A stretch of DNA of 64,000 nt. It comes from an uncultured Clostridia bacterium. Its GTDB lineage: Bacteria; Bacillota; Clostridia; TANB77; CAG-508. Below the pieces are notes generated by a model. That model worked only from the letters and a program-made list of their open reading frames with translations, was not told the DNA's origin and made no database searches. The stretch is taken from positions 186,001 to 250,000 of the forward strand of contig CASYFC010000001.1 of the NCBI GenBank assembly GCA_949482135.1. The letters run 5' to 3'. This document shows positions 1-8,546 of the stretch, piece by piece. Numbering within the stretch: position 1 is the first letter of the stretch; each line of letters opens with the position of its first letter. The position numbers and the translations under genes were made by a program.

Positions 1-2186
1 TATTTTTGTATATCAAATTCTAATTCAACTTTAAATAAATCCCCATCAACTTGTAGGTCAAATTCCCCTTTTTGAAGTTCTGTTAAACTTTTTGAAATAG
101 AAATTCCAAGTCCACTACCTTCTGTTGTTCTAGATTTATCTCCTCTCACAAATCTTTGCATTAATTCATCTGCTGAGATATTTAATCTTTCTTTTGATAT
201 ATTTTTAATTGTTATTCTTACTTTTGAATCAATTTCTCCAATATCAATATATACTCTTGAATTCTCTAAGGCATATTTTGAAATATTTACGAATAAATTT
301 TCAATTACTCTATATAAATATCTGTTATCAGCGTTTATAAATATTTCATCATTTGATGTAGAAGTTATAACTTCTAAATTTCTACTAGAGAACTTATCTT
401 CAAATTCTCCTACAGATTGTTTTATAAGTTCAACTGTATTTATTCTCTCTAAATTTAATTTTACATTTCCTGAAGAGGCTTTAGAAGCTTCAACCAAATC
501 TTCCGTTAATTTTTTTAATCTTTGTGACTTATTATCTAATATATCTACATATTCTTTTACTTTTTCGTTTTCTGATTCTTCTTTTTTAATTAAATCTACA
601 TAGTTTATAATAGATGTTAATGGTGTTTTTATATCATGAGAAACATTTGTTATAAGCTCTGTTTTTAATCTTTCTGACTTTATTCCTTCTTCAATTGCAT
701 TTTCAAATCCACTTGAAATATCGTTTATATATGTTATTATATTTTGGAATTCTGGTGTAAATTCGGATGATATAAGTTTTTTATTATTATCTCCTTCATA
801 CATTTTCTTCAAATGTTCTTCTATTTTATGATAGCAATTCAATTTTTGAATGAATTTGTATAAACAATATGCAAATACACATAAATCTATAAAAATTCCA
901 AAACCACTAAATGCAATAATCATTAAAATTGCACCTAATCCAAATGCTAAAATATATAGTAAAAGTTTGGCTGTTCTATCTATTGAAGTTGTAATTTCCT
1001 TATATGAATTTGAAATCTTAGATAAAACTTTCTTTATTACTTTAATGCACCAACCAAATACTTTTCCTGTAATACTATCTTTTATTAATGTTTTTGCTTT
1101 TATTCTTTTAATTATAGTTACTGAAGTAATGGCACATAATACATATCCTATAAAATATCCCGTAAGTATCATACTTATAGCAAAATTATAATATTGTTCT
1201 GTTACATATAGTATCCCTTCGTTTGTTACACCTATAATTATAGCTATAAACAATACGGCTATAAATAAAATTATTTCAATTGGAATTTTATCTAAATCAT
1301 TTAAGTCTATTTCATCTTTATTTTTGCTATGACCTATACTAATTATTAAATATATTAAAATTATAACTAATACAATTGATGCTATTGGTATTGTTGAAAT
1401 CATTTGTTGTTCATAAGGTTGTAGCCCAGTTACTAAATTTTCAAAAAATACATCATTATTTCTTACCCATACTTCTTCTTTATATGAAGTATATATTCCA
1501 AAATCATTTATTGCTGTTGTGTAATATGTTCTACCTTGTATAGGAGAATTTACATCTGATGAAGATGCTCTTACATATTTCTTTTCAACTCCATCAGTAT
1601 CTATATAACTTTCTGCTTGTTCTACTAATTCTGTAACTTCAAATTCAGTTGTTTCTTGAGATACATTATCTACACTATAATAATTAAAAATAAAATTATC
1701 AAAATATTGTATTGCTTTTGTTTTTATTAAATTAGACTCTGACTCTACTATTCCATTAACTATATTAGATTTTTTAGCATCTTGAGTTAAAATAAACTCT
1801 TTAATTCCATTTAGTGTACTTGTATTTGTTGTTAATTCAACGTTTGTTAATGCTAAATTCTTATACATAATCAAATAATAATAATCTTTTATTTTGTAAT
1901 ATTCGTCTTCATAGTCATAACTTTCATCATAGCAAATTTTATATTCACCATCAATTATTGTTTTATATGTTTCATTATCAAATATTAATTTTTTTGATTT
2001 ATAAGATAATTTATTCATATATCTTGATAGAAAACTATCTGTTTCAAAATAATTAACATTTTCGTTTGTTTTACTTCTCACTAACTCTTCTTTTGATGTT
2101 TCATATAGCATTGGTAAAATTATTGCTAAGACCAAAAAAGGAATTAAAACGTAGCAAATTGCTTTAAGTACTTTACTATTTCTCAT
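1..2186 (-). CDS. Membrane sensor histidine kinase (3' end at or just past window edge)
   Basis: About 728 codons are visible. The protein has an N-terminal membrane segment (residues ~8-26), a long extracellular region, then a group of membrane segments (~residues 255-450). The cytoplasmic kinase follows, with an H-box reading NVSHDIKTPLTSI, an N-box-like NLFVNISKYALENS and a GSGLGISISKSL ATP-lid. It would autophosphorylate on the H-box His and pass phosphate to the OmpR-type regulator encoded 16 nt upstream. Start ATG 2186 is preceded by GGAGG. The window opens on bases ta in the final codon position, so the next codon is TAN and may be the stop; the gene is therefore close to complete. The ligand is unknown. 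Kinase identity is certain from the motifs. Confidence 0.93.
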   Translation of the reverse strand, partial: MRNSKVLKAICYVLIPFLVLAIILPMLYETSKEELVRSKTNENVNYFETDSFLSRYMNKLSYKSKKLIFDNETYKTIIDGEYKICYDESYDYEDEYYKIKDYYYLIMYKNLALTNVELTTNTSTLNGIKEFILTQDAKKSNIVNGIVESESNLIKTKAIQYFDNFIFNYYSVDNVSQETTEFEVTELVEQAESYIDTDGVEKKYVRASSSDVNSPIQGRTYYTTAINDFGIYTSYKEEVWVRNNDVFFENLVTGLQPYEQQMISTIPIASIVLVIILIYLIISIGHSKNKDEIDLNDLDKIPIEIILFIAVLFIAIIIGVTNEGILYVTEQYYNFAISMILTGYFIGYVLCAITSVTIIKRIKAKTLIKDSITGKVFGWCIKVIKKVLSKISNSYKEITTSIDRTAKLLLYILAFGLGAILMIIAFSGFGIFIDLCVFAYCLYKFIQKLNCYHKIEEHLKKMYEGDNNKKLISSEFTPEFQNIITYINDISSGFENAIEEGIKSERLKTELITNVSHDIKTPLTSIINYVDLIKKEESENEKVKEYVDILDNKSQRLKKLTEDLVEASKASSGNVKLNLERINTVELIKQSVGEFEDKFSSRNLEVITSTSNDEIFINADNRYLYRVIENLFVNISKYALENSRVYIDIGEIDSKVRITIKNISKERLNISADELMQRFVRGDKSRTTEGSGLGISISKSLTELQKGEFDLQVDGDLFKVELEFDIQK

Positions 2187-2202
2187 AATAAAATTCCTCC
2201 AA

Positions 2203-2901
2203 TTAATTTAATTTTTCTATTTTATATCCTACTCCCCAAATTACTTTTAGGTATTTTGGATCTTTAGGATTTATTTCAATTTTTTCTCTTATATGTCTTA
2301 TATGAACAGCAATTACATTTTCAATTCCCCAAGCTTCATCATTCCAAACATTTTGGTATATCTGTTCTATTGAATATACCATTCCTTTATTTTTTATAAG
2401 AAATTTTAAAATGTTATATTCTGTAGGTGTTAATTTTACTTCTTTACCATCTGAAGTAACCTTTTTTAAATCATCATCTATAATTAAATCACCTGTTCTA
2501 TAAATCCTTTTTGAATCCTCGTTTTCTATTGAGCCTAATTTAGTAAATCTTCTTATTCCTGAATTTACTCTTGCAATTAATTCCAATGGATTAAATGGTT
2601 TTGTAACATAATCATCTGCCCCTAAATTTAATCCCTTTATTTTATCTTCATCTTCTGATTTTGCAGAAAGCATAATTACTGGTATAGAATAGTCTTTTCT
2701 AATTTCTTCTAGTGTTTCTATTCCATCTTTTCCTGGCATCATTATGTCTAGTATTATTAGATGAATTTCATTATTTTTTAAAATTTGAATAGCTTCATTT
2801 CCATTATAAGATTTTAAAATGTTATAACCTTCTTTTGTAAGATATATTTCAATAGCTTTCACAATTTCTTTATCATCATCACAAACTAAAATATTGAACA
2901 T
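2203..2901 (-). CDS. OmpR/PhoB-family response regulator
   Basis: 232 aa. The receiver domain (1-115) has the acidic cluster D8-D9-D10, phospho-acceptor D52 (LIILDIMMPG), S79 and K101. The C-terminal winged helix (~135-230) ends with the usual VIWGVGYKIE strand. It is the first gene of a two-gene operon with the histidine kinase (16-nt gap). Three copies of an 8-bp direct repeat on an 11-bp ladder sit just upstream (2993-3033), as expected for autoregulation by this family. All catalytic residues are present. Target genes are unknown. Confidence 0.96.
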   Translation of the reverse strand: MFNILVCDDDKEIVKAIEIYLTKEGYNILKSYNGNEAIQILKNNEIHLIILDIMMPGKDGIETLEEIRKDYSIPVIMLSAKSEDEDKIKGLNLGADDYVTKPFNPLELIARVNSGIRRFTKLGSIENEDSKRIYRTGDLIIDDDLKKVTSDGKEVKLTPTEYNILKFLIKNKGMVYSIEQIYQNVWNDEAWGIENVIAVHIRHIREKIEINPKDPKYLKVIWGVGYKIEKLN

Positions 2902-2992
2902 TTTTTTACCCCTTCTTATTTTGTCTTTTTTAATTATTATTATTATAACAGCTTATTTTCGTCTTTTAAAGTACTTTTATTATAACAAATAA

Positions 2993-3033
2993 TTATTAAG
3001 AAAAAATAGAGAAATTATTAAGAATTTATTAAG
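2993..3033 (-). promoter_or_regulatory. Direct-repeat ladder, probable response-regulator binding site
   Basis: CTTAATAA (minus strand) occurs exactly at 3033-3026, 3022-3015 and 3000-2993, that is at offsets 0, 11 and 33. OmpR/PhoB-type regulators bind direct repeats with about 11-bp spacing. A -10-like TATAAT lies downstream at 2984-2979 without a good -35 element, which suits an activator-dependent promoter. A second TATAAT is at 2947-2942. Binding itself is inferred. Confidence 0.5.
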
Positions 3034-3065
3034 AGAAATTTAAAATTTAAGAACATTTATAAAAA

Positions 3066-3100
3066 AAGTGAAATTTAAGGAACATCCCTAAATTTCACTT
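3066..3100 (-). terminator. Rho-independent terminator of lysC
   Basis: On the minus strand a ~12-bp stem (GTGAAATTTA-GG / CC-TTAAATTTCAC, one bulged A) is followed by a T-run. A near-copy follows murD at 24741-24771. Confidence 0.8.
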
Positions 3101-3104
3101 ATAT

Positions 3105-4313
3105 TTACTCTCCAAAGAATTTTTTATGAATCGTTTTAACTGCTAAATCCGCTTGATTTGAATTTACCAGCACAGAAATTTTAATTTCTGATGTTGAAAT
3201 CATATGCATATTTATATTACTTTCATATAAAGCTTCAAACATATCTGCTGCAACTCCTGGTTTATTAGCAATTCCAACTCCAATTATTGAAACTTTTGAT
3301 AAGTTTTCACTATGAAGAATATCTTTAATTCCTAACTCTTCTTTATTATTCTCTAAAACTTCCAATGTCTTTTTTAAATCATTCATTTTTACTGTAAATG
3401 CTATATCTTTAGTAATATGTTCGCCAAATGATTGAACAATTACATCTACATTAATCAAATTTCTAGCAAGTATTTTAAATAATTGATAAGTTTTTCCAAT
3501 TTTATTTTCCAAACCAACAAGTGTTATTCTAGATATATAATCATCTTTTGTAACACCATTTATAACTAAATCTTCTAAGTTTTTGTTAGTTACAAGTGTT
3601 CCTATACTATTTTTTTCAAAAGTAGATTTTACATATATTGGAACATTATATTTTTTTCCGATTTCAACACATCTATTATGAAGAACTTTTGCTCCCATAC
3701 TAGACATTTCTAGCATTTCATCATAAGAAATTGTTTTTAATTTTTTTACTGTGTTAACAATTCTAGGATCTGATGTATAAACACCATCAACATCTGTATA
3801 AATATCACATTTTTCAGCCTTTAAGCTTGCAGCAATTGCAACAGCTGTTGTATCTGAACCTCCTCTACCAAAAGTTGTAATATTTCCATTTTCATCAATA
3901 CCTTGAAAACCAGCTACTATGACAACATTTCCAGAATTTAAGTATTCTTCAATTGTATCATTGTGAATATATCTAATTCGGCTGTTTGTAAATTCACTGT
4001 TTGTTATTATTGGTATTTGCCAACCTGCTAGTGAAACTGCTTTATATTTTTTCTTGTTTAATAACATTGCGAGTTTTGCTGTAGTGATTTGCTCACCAGT
4101 TGACACTAAAACATCATGTTCTCTTCCATTAGGATTATCTGTAATTTCAGCTTCTTCTGAAATTAATCTGTCTGTTGTTTTTCCTTGTGCTGAAACAACA
4201 ACTACTACTTTGTTTCCTTTCTTTACCTCATTAATAATATGTTCTGATACATATTCTAATCTCTCTAGATTAGCTACAGAACTTCCTCCAAATTTTTGTA
4301 CAATTATTCCCAT
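3105..4313 (-). CDS. lysC: Aspartate kinase
   Basis: 402 aa, normal length for a class with catalytic domain plus two ACT domains. It phosphorylates L-aspartate as the first step to Lys, Met, Thr and diaminopimelate. The N-terminus has the VQKFGGSSVAN nucleotide/aspartate motif. The GRGGSDTTAVAIA segment is near residue 155. The C-terminal ACT region includes SIIGVGIANKPGVAADMF, so feedback inhibition by an amino acid is likely. It is monocistronic with its own promoter (4488-4516) and a ~170-nt leader, and ends in a strong hairpin. No lysine-riboswitch signature was found in the leader. Confidence 0.96.
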   Translation of the reverse strand: MGIIVQKFGGSSVANLERLEYVSEHIINEVKKGNKVVVVVSAQGKTTDRLISEEAEITDNPNGREHDVLVSTGEQITTAKLAMLLNKKKYKAVSLAGWQIPIITNSEFTNSRIRYIHNDTIEEYLNSGNVVIVAGFQGIDENGNITTFGRGGSDTTAVAIAASLKAEKCDIYTDVDGVYTSDPRIVNTVKKLKTISYDEMLEMSSMGAKVLHNRCVEIGKKYNVPIYVKSTFEKNSIGTLVTNKNLEDLVINGVTKDDYISRITLVGLENKIGKTYQLFKILARNLINVDVIVQSFGEHITKDIAFTVKMNDLKKTLEVLENNKEELGIKDILHSENLSKVSIIGVGIANKPGVAADMFEALYESNINMHMISTSEIKISVLVNSNQADLAVKTIHKKFFGE

Positions 4314-4487
4314 CGTGTTGTACCTCTTTGTTTTAAGTTAATAGTATTTTTTAAATTTAAAAATTACTATATATATAACCTGTAATAGAACCACTATAAG
4401 TCCTTATATATATTATGCAGATTAAATTTAATTTAGTGATTTATTACCATTTTTATGATGCTTTCTCTTAATTTCATCATGTGAGCT

Positions 4488-4516
4488 ATTATATCATAAT
4501 AACTTTTTTAAGTAAA
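4488..4516 (-). promoter_or_regulatory. Sigma-A promoter of lysC
   Basis: Minus strand: TTTACT (4516-4511), 17-bp spacer, TATAAT (4493-4488) with TGA directly upstream (extended -10). The leader to the lysC ATG is about 165 nt. It contains a 15-codon reading frame starting at the predicted +1 (4480-4433) and an AT-rich hairpin. Confidence 0.6.
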
Positions 4517-4546
4517 GAATAAAGCTTATAAAAGAAAATAAAAAAG

Positions 4547-4578
4547 AAAAGTACTTCATTTCATATTGAAGTACTTTT
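4547..4578 (-). terminator. Terminator after the Cys-rich mini-gene
   Basis: Perfect 12-bp stem (AAAAGTACTTCA / TGAAGTACTTTT) with an 8-nt loop and a T-rich tail on the minus strand, 6 bp past the stop of the 44-aa gene. Confidence 0.75.
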
Positions 4579-4584
4579 GATTAT

Positions 4585-4719
4585 TTATCTTTTTGCATAT
4601 TTTCCGCAATCACAATCATCATTATATTTTTTGTATCTTCCTGTTTTATCACAGTCAGCTTTTGTTGTTGTGTGATCACCTTTCCAATAATAACAATATT
4701 GACATTCTTGAGATGCCAT
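4585..4719 (-). CDS. Small Cys-rich protein, 44 aa
   Basis: ATG at 4719 follows an excellent ribosome site (GGAGGTGATACAT). The product starts MASQECQYCYYWKG and contains C6, C9, C23, C36, C38 and H16, so it could bind a metal or form disulfides. It is not a family I can name. It lies alone between the cps operon terminator and the lysC promoter region and has its own terminator. Length, ribosome site and terminator make it a real gene; function is unknown. Confidence 0.7.
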   Translation of the reverse strand: MASQECQYCYYWKGDHTTTKADCDKTGRYKKYNDDCDCGKYAKR

Positions 4720-4786
4720 ATGTATCACCTCCACTTATTGGTTTCCTATAGCTATATTCTAACAAAATTCTACAAAAAAAGCAAGC

Positions 4787-4818
4787 TTATTTAGATAAGT
4801 AAATTTTTACCTAAATAA
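4787..4818 (-). terminator. Terminator of the cps regulatory operon
   Basis: Minus strand stem TTATTTAG / CTAAATAA with an inner GTAAA/TTTAC pairing, then a T-run. It lies 18 bp past the stop of the CpsB-like gene. Confidence 0.65.
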
Positions 4819-4835
4819 ATCTCACTTTTTACATT

Positions 4836-5543
4836 TTAATTAATATATTCATTTCTCAAAATTAGTTCTGCATTATTTGTTGTTAAGTCTTCTAAATAAT
4901 CTTCAGATACAATTTTTTCAATCTTTTTAAATGCTTTGGGCAATAATTTATATATAGTTTCTGGTCTATGTACATCTGAACCTAGAAAACTTACAAGTTT
5001 GTTTTTTAACATTTTTTTAACTACTACCTTTGCTGCATGACCATAATATCCTGTAATACTTGCATAATTAGATTGAAATAATATCCCCATATCTTGTAAT
5101 TTATATAAATAATTAAAATCATTTTGAATAACTAAATATCTCTCAGGATGTGCTAAAATAAGTCTATAATTATTTTCTTGTAATTTATTAATTACATCTT
5201 TAAGATTTGGAATTTCACTTCTTAAAGGTAATTCAAACAATATATAATTTGTTCCATTAATTGTTGAAGCTTTGAATTCTTTTAATAAATCTACCATATT
5301 ATATGTAATAAATATTTCACTTCCAAGAATAATCTCAGGAATATTTTCTTCTTGACTTAGTTCCTGTATCATTTCTTTTCTTTTATATTCAGGAATTTCA
5401 TAACAATTATAAGCGTAATGTGAAGTTGAAATTATTTTATCAAATCCAACTTCTTTAGCTTCCATAAGTATTTGCATAGATTGCTCATAATTTTTTGAAC
5501 CATCATCAACACCTGGTAATATATGAGAATGAAAATCAACCAT
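4836..5543 (-). CDS. cpsB: CpsB/YwqE-type PHP-domain protein-tyrosine phosphatase
   Basis: 235 aa. The PHP metal-binding motif opens the protein (VDFHSHILPGVDDG), and other His/Asp ligands follow (STSHYAYN, LAHPERY, GSDVHRP). The family removes phosphate from the tyrosine cluster of the partner BY-kinase and so controls polysaccharide export. It is the third gene of a CpsC-CpsD-CpsB operon, 15 nt after the kinase stop. The gene set is complete but no glycosyltransferases follow, so the polymer genes lie elsewhere. Confidence 0.92.
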   Translation of the reverse strand: MVDFHSHILPGVDDGSKNYEQSMQILMEAKEVGFDKIISTSHYAYNCYEIPEYKRKEMIQELSQEENIPEIILGSEIFITYNMVDLLKEFKASTINGTNYILFELPLRSEIPNLKDVINKLQENNYRLILAHPERYLVIQNDFNYLYKLQDMGILFQSNYASITGYYGHAAKVVVKKMLKNKLVSFLGSDVHRPETIYKLLPKAFKKIEKIVSEDYLEDLTTNNAELILRNEYIN

Positions 5544-5558
5544 TTATTTTATACCTCT

Positions 5559-6287
5559 TTACTTTCTTTGTTTTGGCTTTGTTGCTGATATTTTTTCACC
5601 ATAATAATAAGCATTTTCATAAGTTTTAGCTGTAATTTGAACTTTATTCAAAATTACTCCTGCAACCTTTCCATTAACATTTTCAATTGCATTTTTTGCT
5701 TTAACTAAATCTTCCATTTTTGTTATGTTTTGTGCAGAAACAATTAAGTTAAAGTCTACTAATCTTGACATTATTAAAGCGTCTGCAACAATTAAACAAG
5801 GCGGAGCATCAAAAATTAGTACATCAAATTTATCTAATAAACTATCTATAACTTTACTCATTTTATTTGAAACTAATAATTCTGAAGGGTTTGGTGGAAC
5901 ACTTCCTGAAGTTATTACAAATAAATTTTCTACATCTGTTGATTGTATATAGCTTTCTATATCATCTTTATCTAATGAGAAATCTGAATCTACAACACCT
6001 GATAAAAAATTTGATATTCCTGGTCTAGGATTCAAATTAAATATACTATATTGGCGTCCTTTTCTCATATCTACATCTATTATTAAAACTTTTTTATTAA
6101 TTTGAGCAAAAGCTGTTGCTAAATTTGCAGTAACATAACTTTTACCTTCTCCAGGTACTGTACTTGTTATTTGCATTACTTTCTTTTTTGAATCTGCATT
6201 CATGAATTGAATGTTTGTTCTTAAAGATCTAAACATTTCAGCTTCTGGAGACTTTGGACTGTTTGCGACAACTAATTCACTTTTCAT
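5559..6287 (-). CDS. cpsD: CpsD/YwqD-type bacterial tyrosine kinase
   Basis: 242 aa. It has Walker A STVPGEGKSYVTANLA, the A' motif LIIDVDMRKG, and Walker B LIFDAPPC, in the order typical of BY-kinases. The C-terminal tail has a short tyrosine cluster (NAYYYG) that would be autophosphorylated. It needs the CpsC-like membrane activator encoded 2 nt upstream. A tail with only three adjacent Tyr plus one nearby is short but normal for the group. Confidence 0.93.
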   Translation of the reverse strand: MKSELVVANSPKSPEAEMFRSLRTNIQFMNADSKKKVMQITSTVPGEGKSYVTANLATAFAQINKKVLIIDVDMRKGRQYSIFNLNPRPGISNFLSGVVDSDFSLDKDDIESYIQSTDVENLFVITSGSVPPNPSELLVSNKMSKVIDSLLDKFDVLIFDAPPCLIVADALIMSRLVDFNLIVSAQNITKMEDLVKAKNAIENVNGKVAGVILNKVQITAKTYENAYYYGEKISATKPKQRK

Positions 6288-6289
6288 TC

Positions 6290-7150
6290 TTAAACATCCC
6301 TCCTACTTTTACTTTTGTTTCTTTTACTTTTTCTACTTCTACTACCATAGTCTTCATTTGCATAATCATCATCAAAATCATTTTCAGCAGAAACATCTGC
6401 ATTACTATCAAATCCAGCCATTCTATACATTGTATCTGCTTGTTTTTGAACATTCTTTTTTGCGTTTTCATTTGTAAGTACAATTGAAGCAAGAACAGGA
6501 ACTCCTAACGCTTTTTCTATATCAGAATCTGATTTAACAGTTGTATCAAGCATATTTATTAATAATATATAACCTGCTACTAATATTCCTCCAACAAATG
6601 CAAATATTATAATATTTTTAGCTAAATGGACATTTGATGGTGTTGTACTTACTTTTGCCTCATCTAAAACATTTAAATTATCTAATTTATAATAATTATT
6701 TACAGATTCTATAAATACATTAGCAATTTCTTTAGCTATACTACAAGCAAGTTCTGGATCTGTATATTCAACTGTAAGATTAAGAATTTCTGTATCTGTT
6801 TTTACTGTAACAGAAGTCATTTCTTTTAATTCCTCTGTTGTTATATTAAGATTTAACCTTTGAATTACTTTAGATAATACAGATTCACTTACAGCAATAT
6901 CTCTATAATTATTAACCAATTTTGAATTCAAAGTAAGATCTGATGTTGTAATAGAATTAGTTTTTTCATACATATTACTGTTTGTTCCTGTTTGAACTAA
7001 AAGTAAACTTGTAGTAGATTTATATGTAGGTGTTATAAATTTTATTGTATAAATTGCTCCTAACAATGCAAAAATAATTACAACAAGTATAATAAGAACT
7101 TTTCTTTTCATAAACATTGAAATTAATTCTTTTAAGTCGATTTCTTCCAT
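6290..7150 (-). CDS. cpsC: CpsC/YwqC-type Wzz chain-length/kinase-activator membrane protein
   Basis: 286 aa from ATG 7150; the longer frame opens at a TTG that is part of the GGAGG ribosome site. There are two transmembrane helices (~residues 18-40 and ~175-195) flanking an extracellular Wzz domain. The C-terminal cytoplasmic tail is acidic and then rich in Arg, Lys and Ser. In this family the last segment activates the CpsD kinase. It is first in the operon, with a promoter region in the 165 bp before it. Confidence 0.9.
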   Translation of the reverse strand: MEEIDLKELISMFMKRKVLIILVVIIFALLGAIYTIKFITPTYKSTTSLLLVQTGTNSNMYEKTNSITTSDLTLNSKLVNNYRDIAVSESVLSKVIQRLNLNITTEELKEMTSVTVKTDTEILNLTVEYTDPELACSIAKEIANVFIESVNNYYKLDNLNVLDEAKVSTTPSNVHLAKNIIIFAFVGGILVAGYILLINMLDTTVKSDSDIEKALGVPVLASIVLTNENAKKNVQKQADTMYRMAGFDSNADVSAENDFDDDYANEDYGSRSRKSKRNKSKSRRDV

Positions 7151-7328
7151 AGATTCCTCCAAATTTAATTTTAATAAGTTAGTGTGTTTAATTAACTTAT
7201 GTCTTTTGTATTAATTTTTGTGATTTAAAAATCTATATTTTCAGATCACAATACTATATGATTATATTATATAGGTAATTAATTTGCAATATATTTTTCA
7301 ACATTTTTTATGTTTACTTATAGACAAA

Positions 7329-8435
7329 TTATTTTTTATTAATTATCTTCAAATATGCCTGCATAAAGCCATTCAAGTTCCCATTCATTACTGATTCTAC
7401 ACTACCTATTTCATAATTTGTTCTGTGGTCTTTTACTAATGTATATGGACAAAAAACATAAGAACGAATTTGACTTCCCCAGGCAATATCTTTTTGTTCT
7501 CCTTTTAATTCAGAGATTGTTTCTTTATTCTCTTTTTCTTTTAAATCAATTAGTTTTGATTTAAGCATTCTCATTGCAGTTTCCTTATTCATTGTTTGCG
7601 AACGCTCAGACTGACAAGATACAACAATATTAGTTGGAATATGAGTAATACGAACTGCTGAATCAGTTTTATTAATATGTTGGCCACCAGCTCCAGAAGC
7701 TCTATAAGTATCTATTCTTAAATCATCTGAATTTATCTCAACTGCAGTATCATCAGTAATCTCTGGTAAAACTTCAACTGATGCAAAAGATGTGTGTCGT
7801 CTACCACCACTATCAAAAGGCGAAATTCTAACTAATCTGTGGACTCCCATTTCTCCTTTTAAGTATCCATATGCATAATCACCAGAAACTAAAAAAGTTA
7901 CACTTTTAATTCCAGCTTCATCTCCATCAAGATAATCTAACTCTTTAATAGAAAAATCATTTGAAGATGCCCATTTACCATACATTCTATATAACATTTG
8001 CACCCAATCTTGTGATTCTGTTCCGCCTGCTCCTGGATGCATTGTTATAATAGCATTATTAAAATCATATTTACCAGAAAGTAATGTTTCTATTTCTAAG
8101 GTATTACATTTATCTTCTACTTTTTTAGAATTTTCTAAAAGTTCCTTTATTAAGTCCTCTTCAGGTTCTAAATTGAGCAATTCATTCATTTCTAATAAAT
8201 TATTTAGTTCTAGCTTTAAATCCTCGTATAACATTATTCTTTTTTGTAATTTTTTAATTTCAGAAAAAACTAAATTAGATTTTTCTTGATTGTTCCAAAA
8301 ATTATCTTCTAAAGTTTGAGCCTCTAGTTCTTTCACTTTATTTTTTAAAGATTCAATTTTCATTGAATCTTTTATTTCTCTTACTTTATTTTTTAATTCA
8401 TTTAAAAATTTAAAATTCTCTTCTAATTCTAACAT
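7329..8435 (-). CDS. prfB: Peptide chain release factor 2
   Basis: 368 aa, full length. The SPF stop-recognition tripeptide (ISPFDSGGRRHTS, near residue 206) specifies UGA/UAA. The GGQ catalytic loop (GAGGQHINKTDS, near residue 250) is intact. The gene is one open frame from residue 1: the usual early in-frame UGA and +1 slip site are absent, and the N-terminal helix runs straight through (LKNKVREIKDSMKIES). Autoregulation by frameshifting has therefore been lost. RF2 presence agrees with UGA acting as stop. Confidence 0.96.
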   Translation of the reverse strand: MLELEENFKFLNELKNKVREIKDSMKIESLKNKVKELEAQTLEDNFWNNQEKSNLVFSEIKKLQKRIMLYEDLKLELNNLLEMNELLNLEPEEDLIKELLENSKKVEDKCNTLEIETLLSGKYDFNNAIITMHPGAGGTESQDWVQMLYRMYGKWASSNDFSIKELDYLDGDEAGIKSVTFLVSGDYAYGYLKGEMGVHRLVRISPFDSGGRRHTSFASVEVLPEITDDTAVEINSDDLRIDTYRASGAGGQHINKTDSAVRITHIPTNIVVSCQSERSQTMNKETAMRMLKSKLIDLKEKENKETISELKGEQKDIAWGSQIRSYVFCPYTLVKDHRTNYEIGSVESVMNGNLNGFMQAYLKIINKK

Positions 8436-8500
8436 ATATTGTTAATCCTTTTACTTTAATTATTATTTAATATATCATTTAACTTGCAATTGGTCAAGCA

Positions 8501-8536
8501 AAAAGCCCTACTCGTATTTCTACGAGTAGGGCTTTT
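8501..8536 (-). terminator. Strong bidirectional terminator after the kinase operon
   Basis: Perfect 16-bp stem AAAAGCCCTACTCGTA with a TTTC loop, T-run on both strands. It lies 10 bp past the stop of the 1564-aa gene. Confidence 0.85.
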
Positions 8537-8546
8537 GTTCAAACTC

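Noticed and set aside
4314..4487. Lysine riboswitch or T-box upstream of lysC
   Set aside because: None of the conserved L-box blocks or the T-box AGGGTGGNACCGCG sequence is present.
6211..6492. Overlapping frames rich in Phe/Ile/His on both strands
   Set aside because: They are out-of-frame readings of the cpsC tail and cpsD start, without ribosome sites.
8501..8536. Attachment site or operator palindrome
   Set aside because: A perfect GC-containing stem with a 4-nt loop and flanking T-runs, just past a stop codon, is a terminator.
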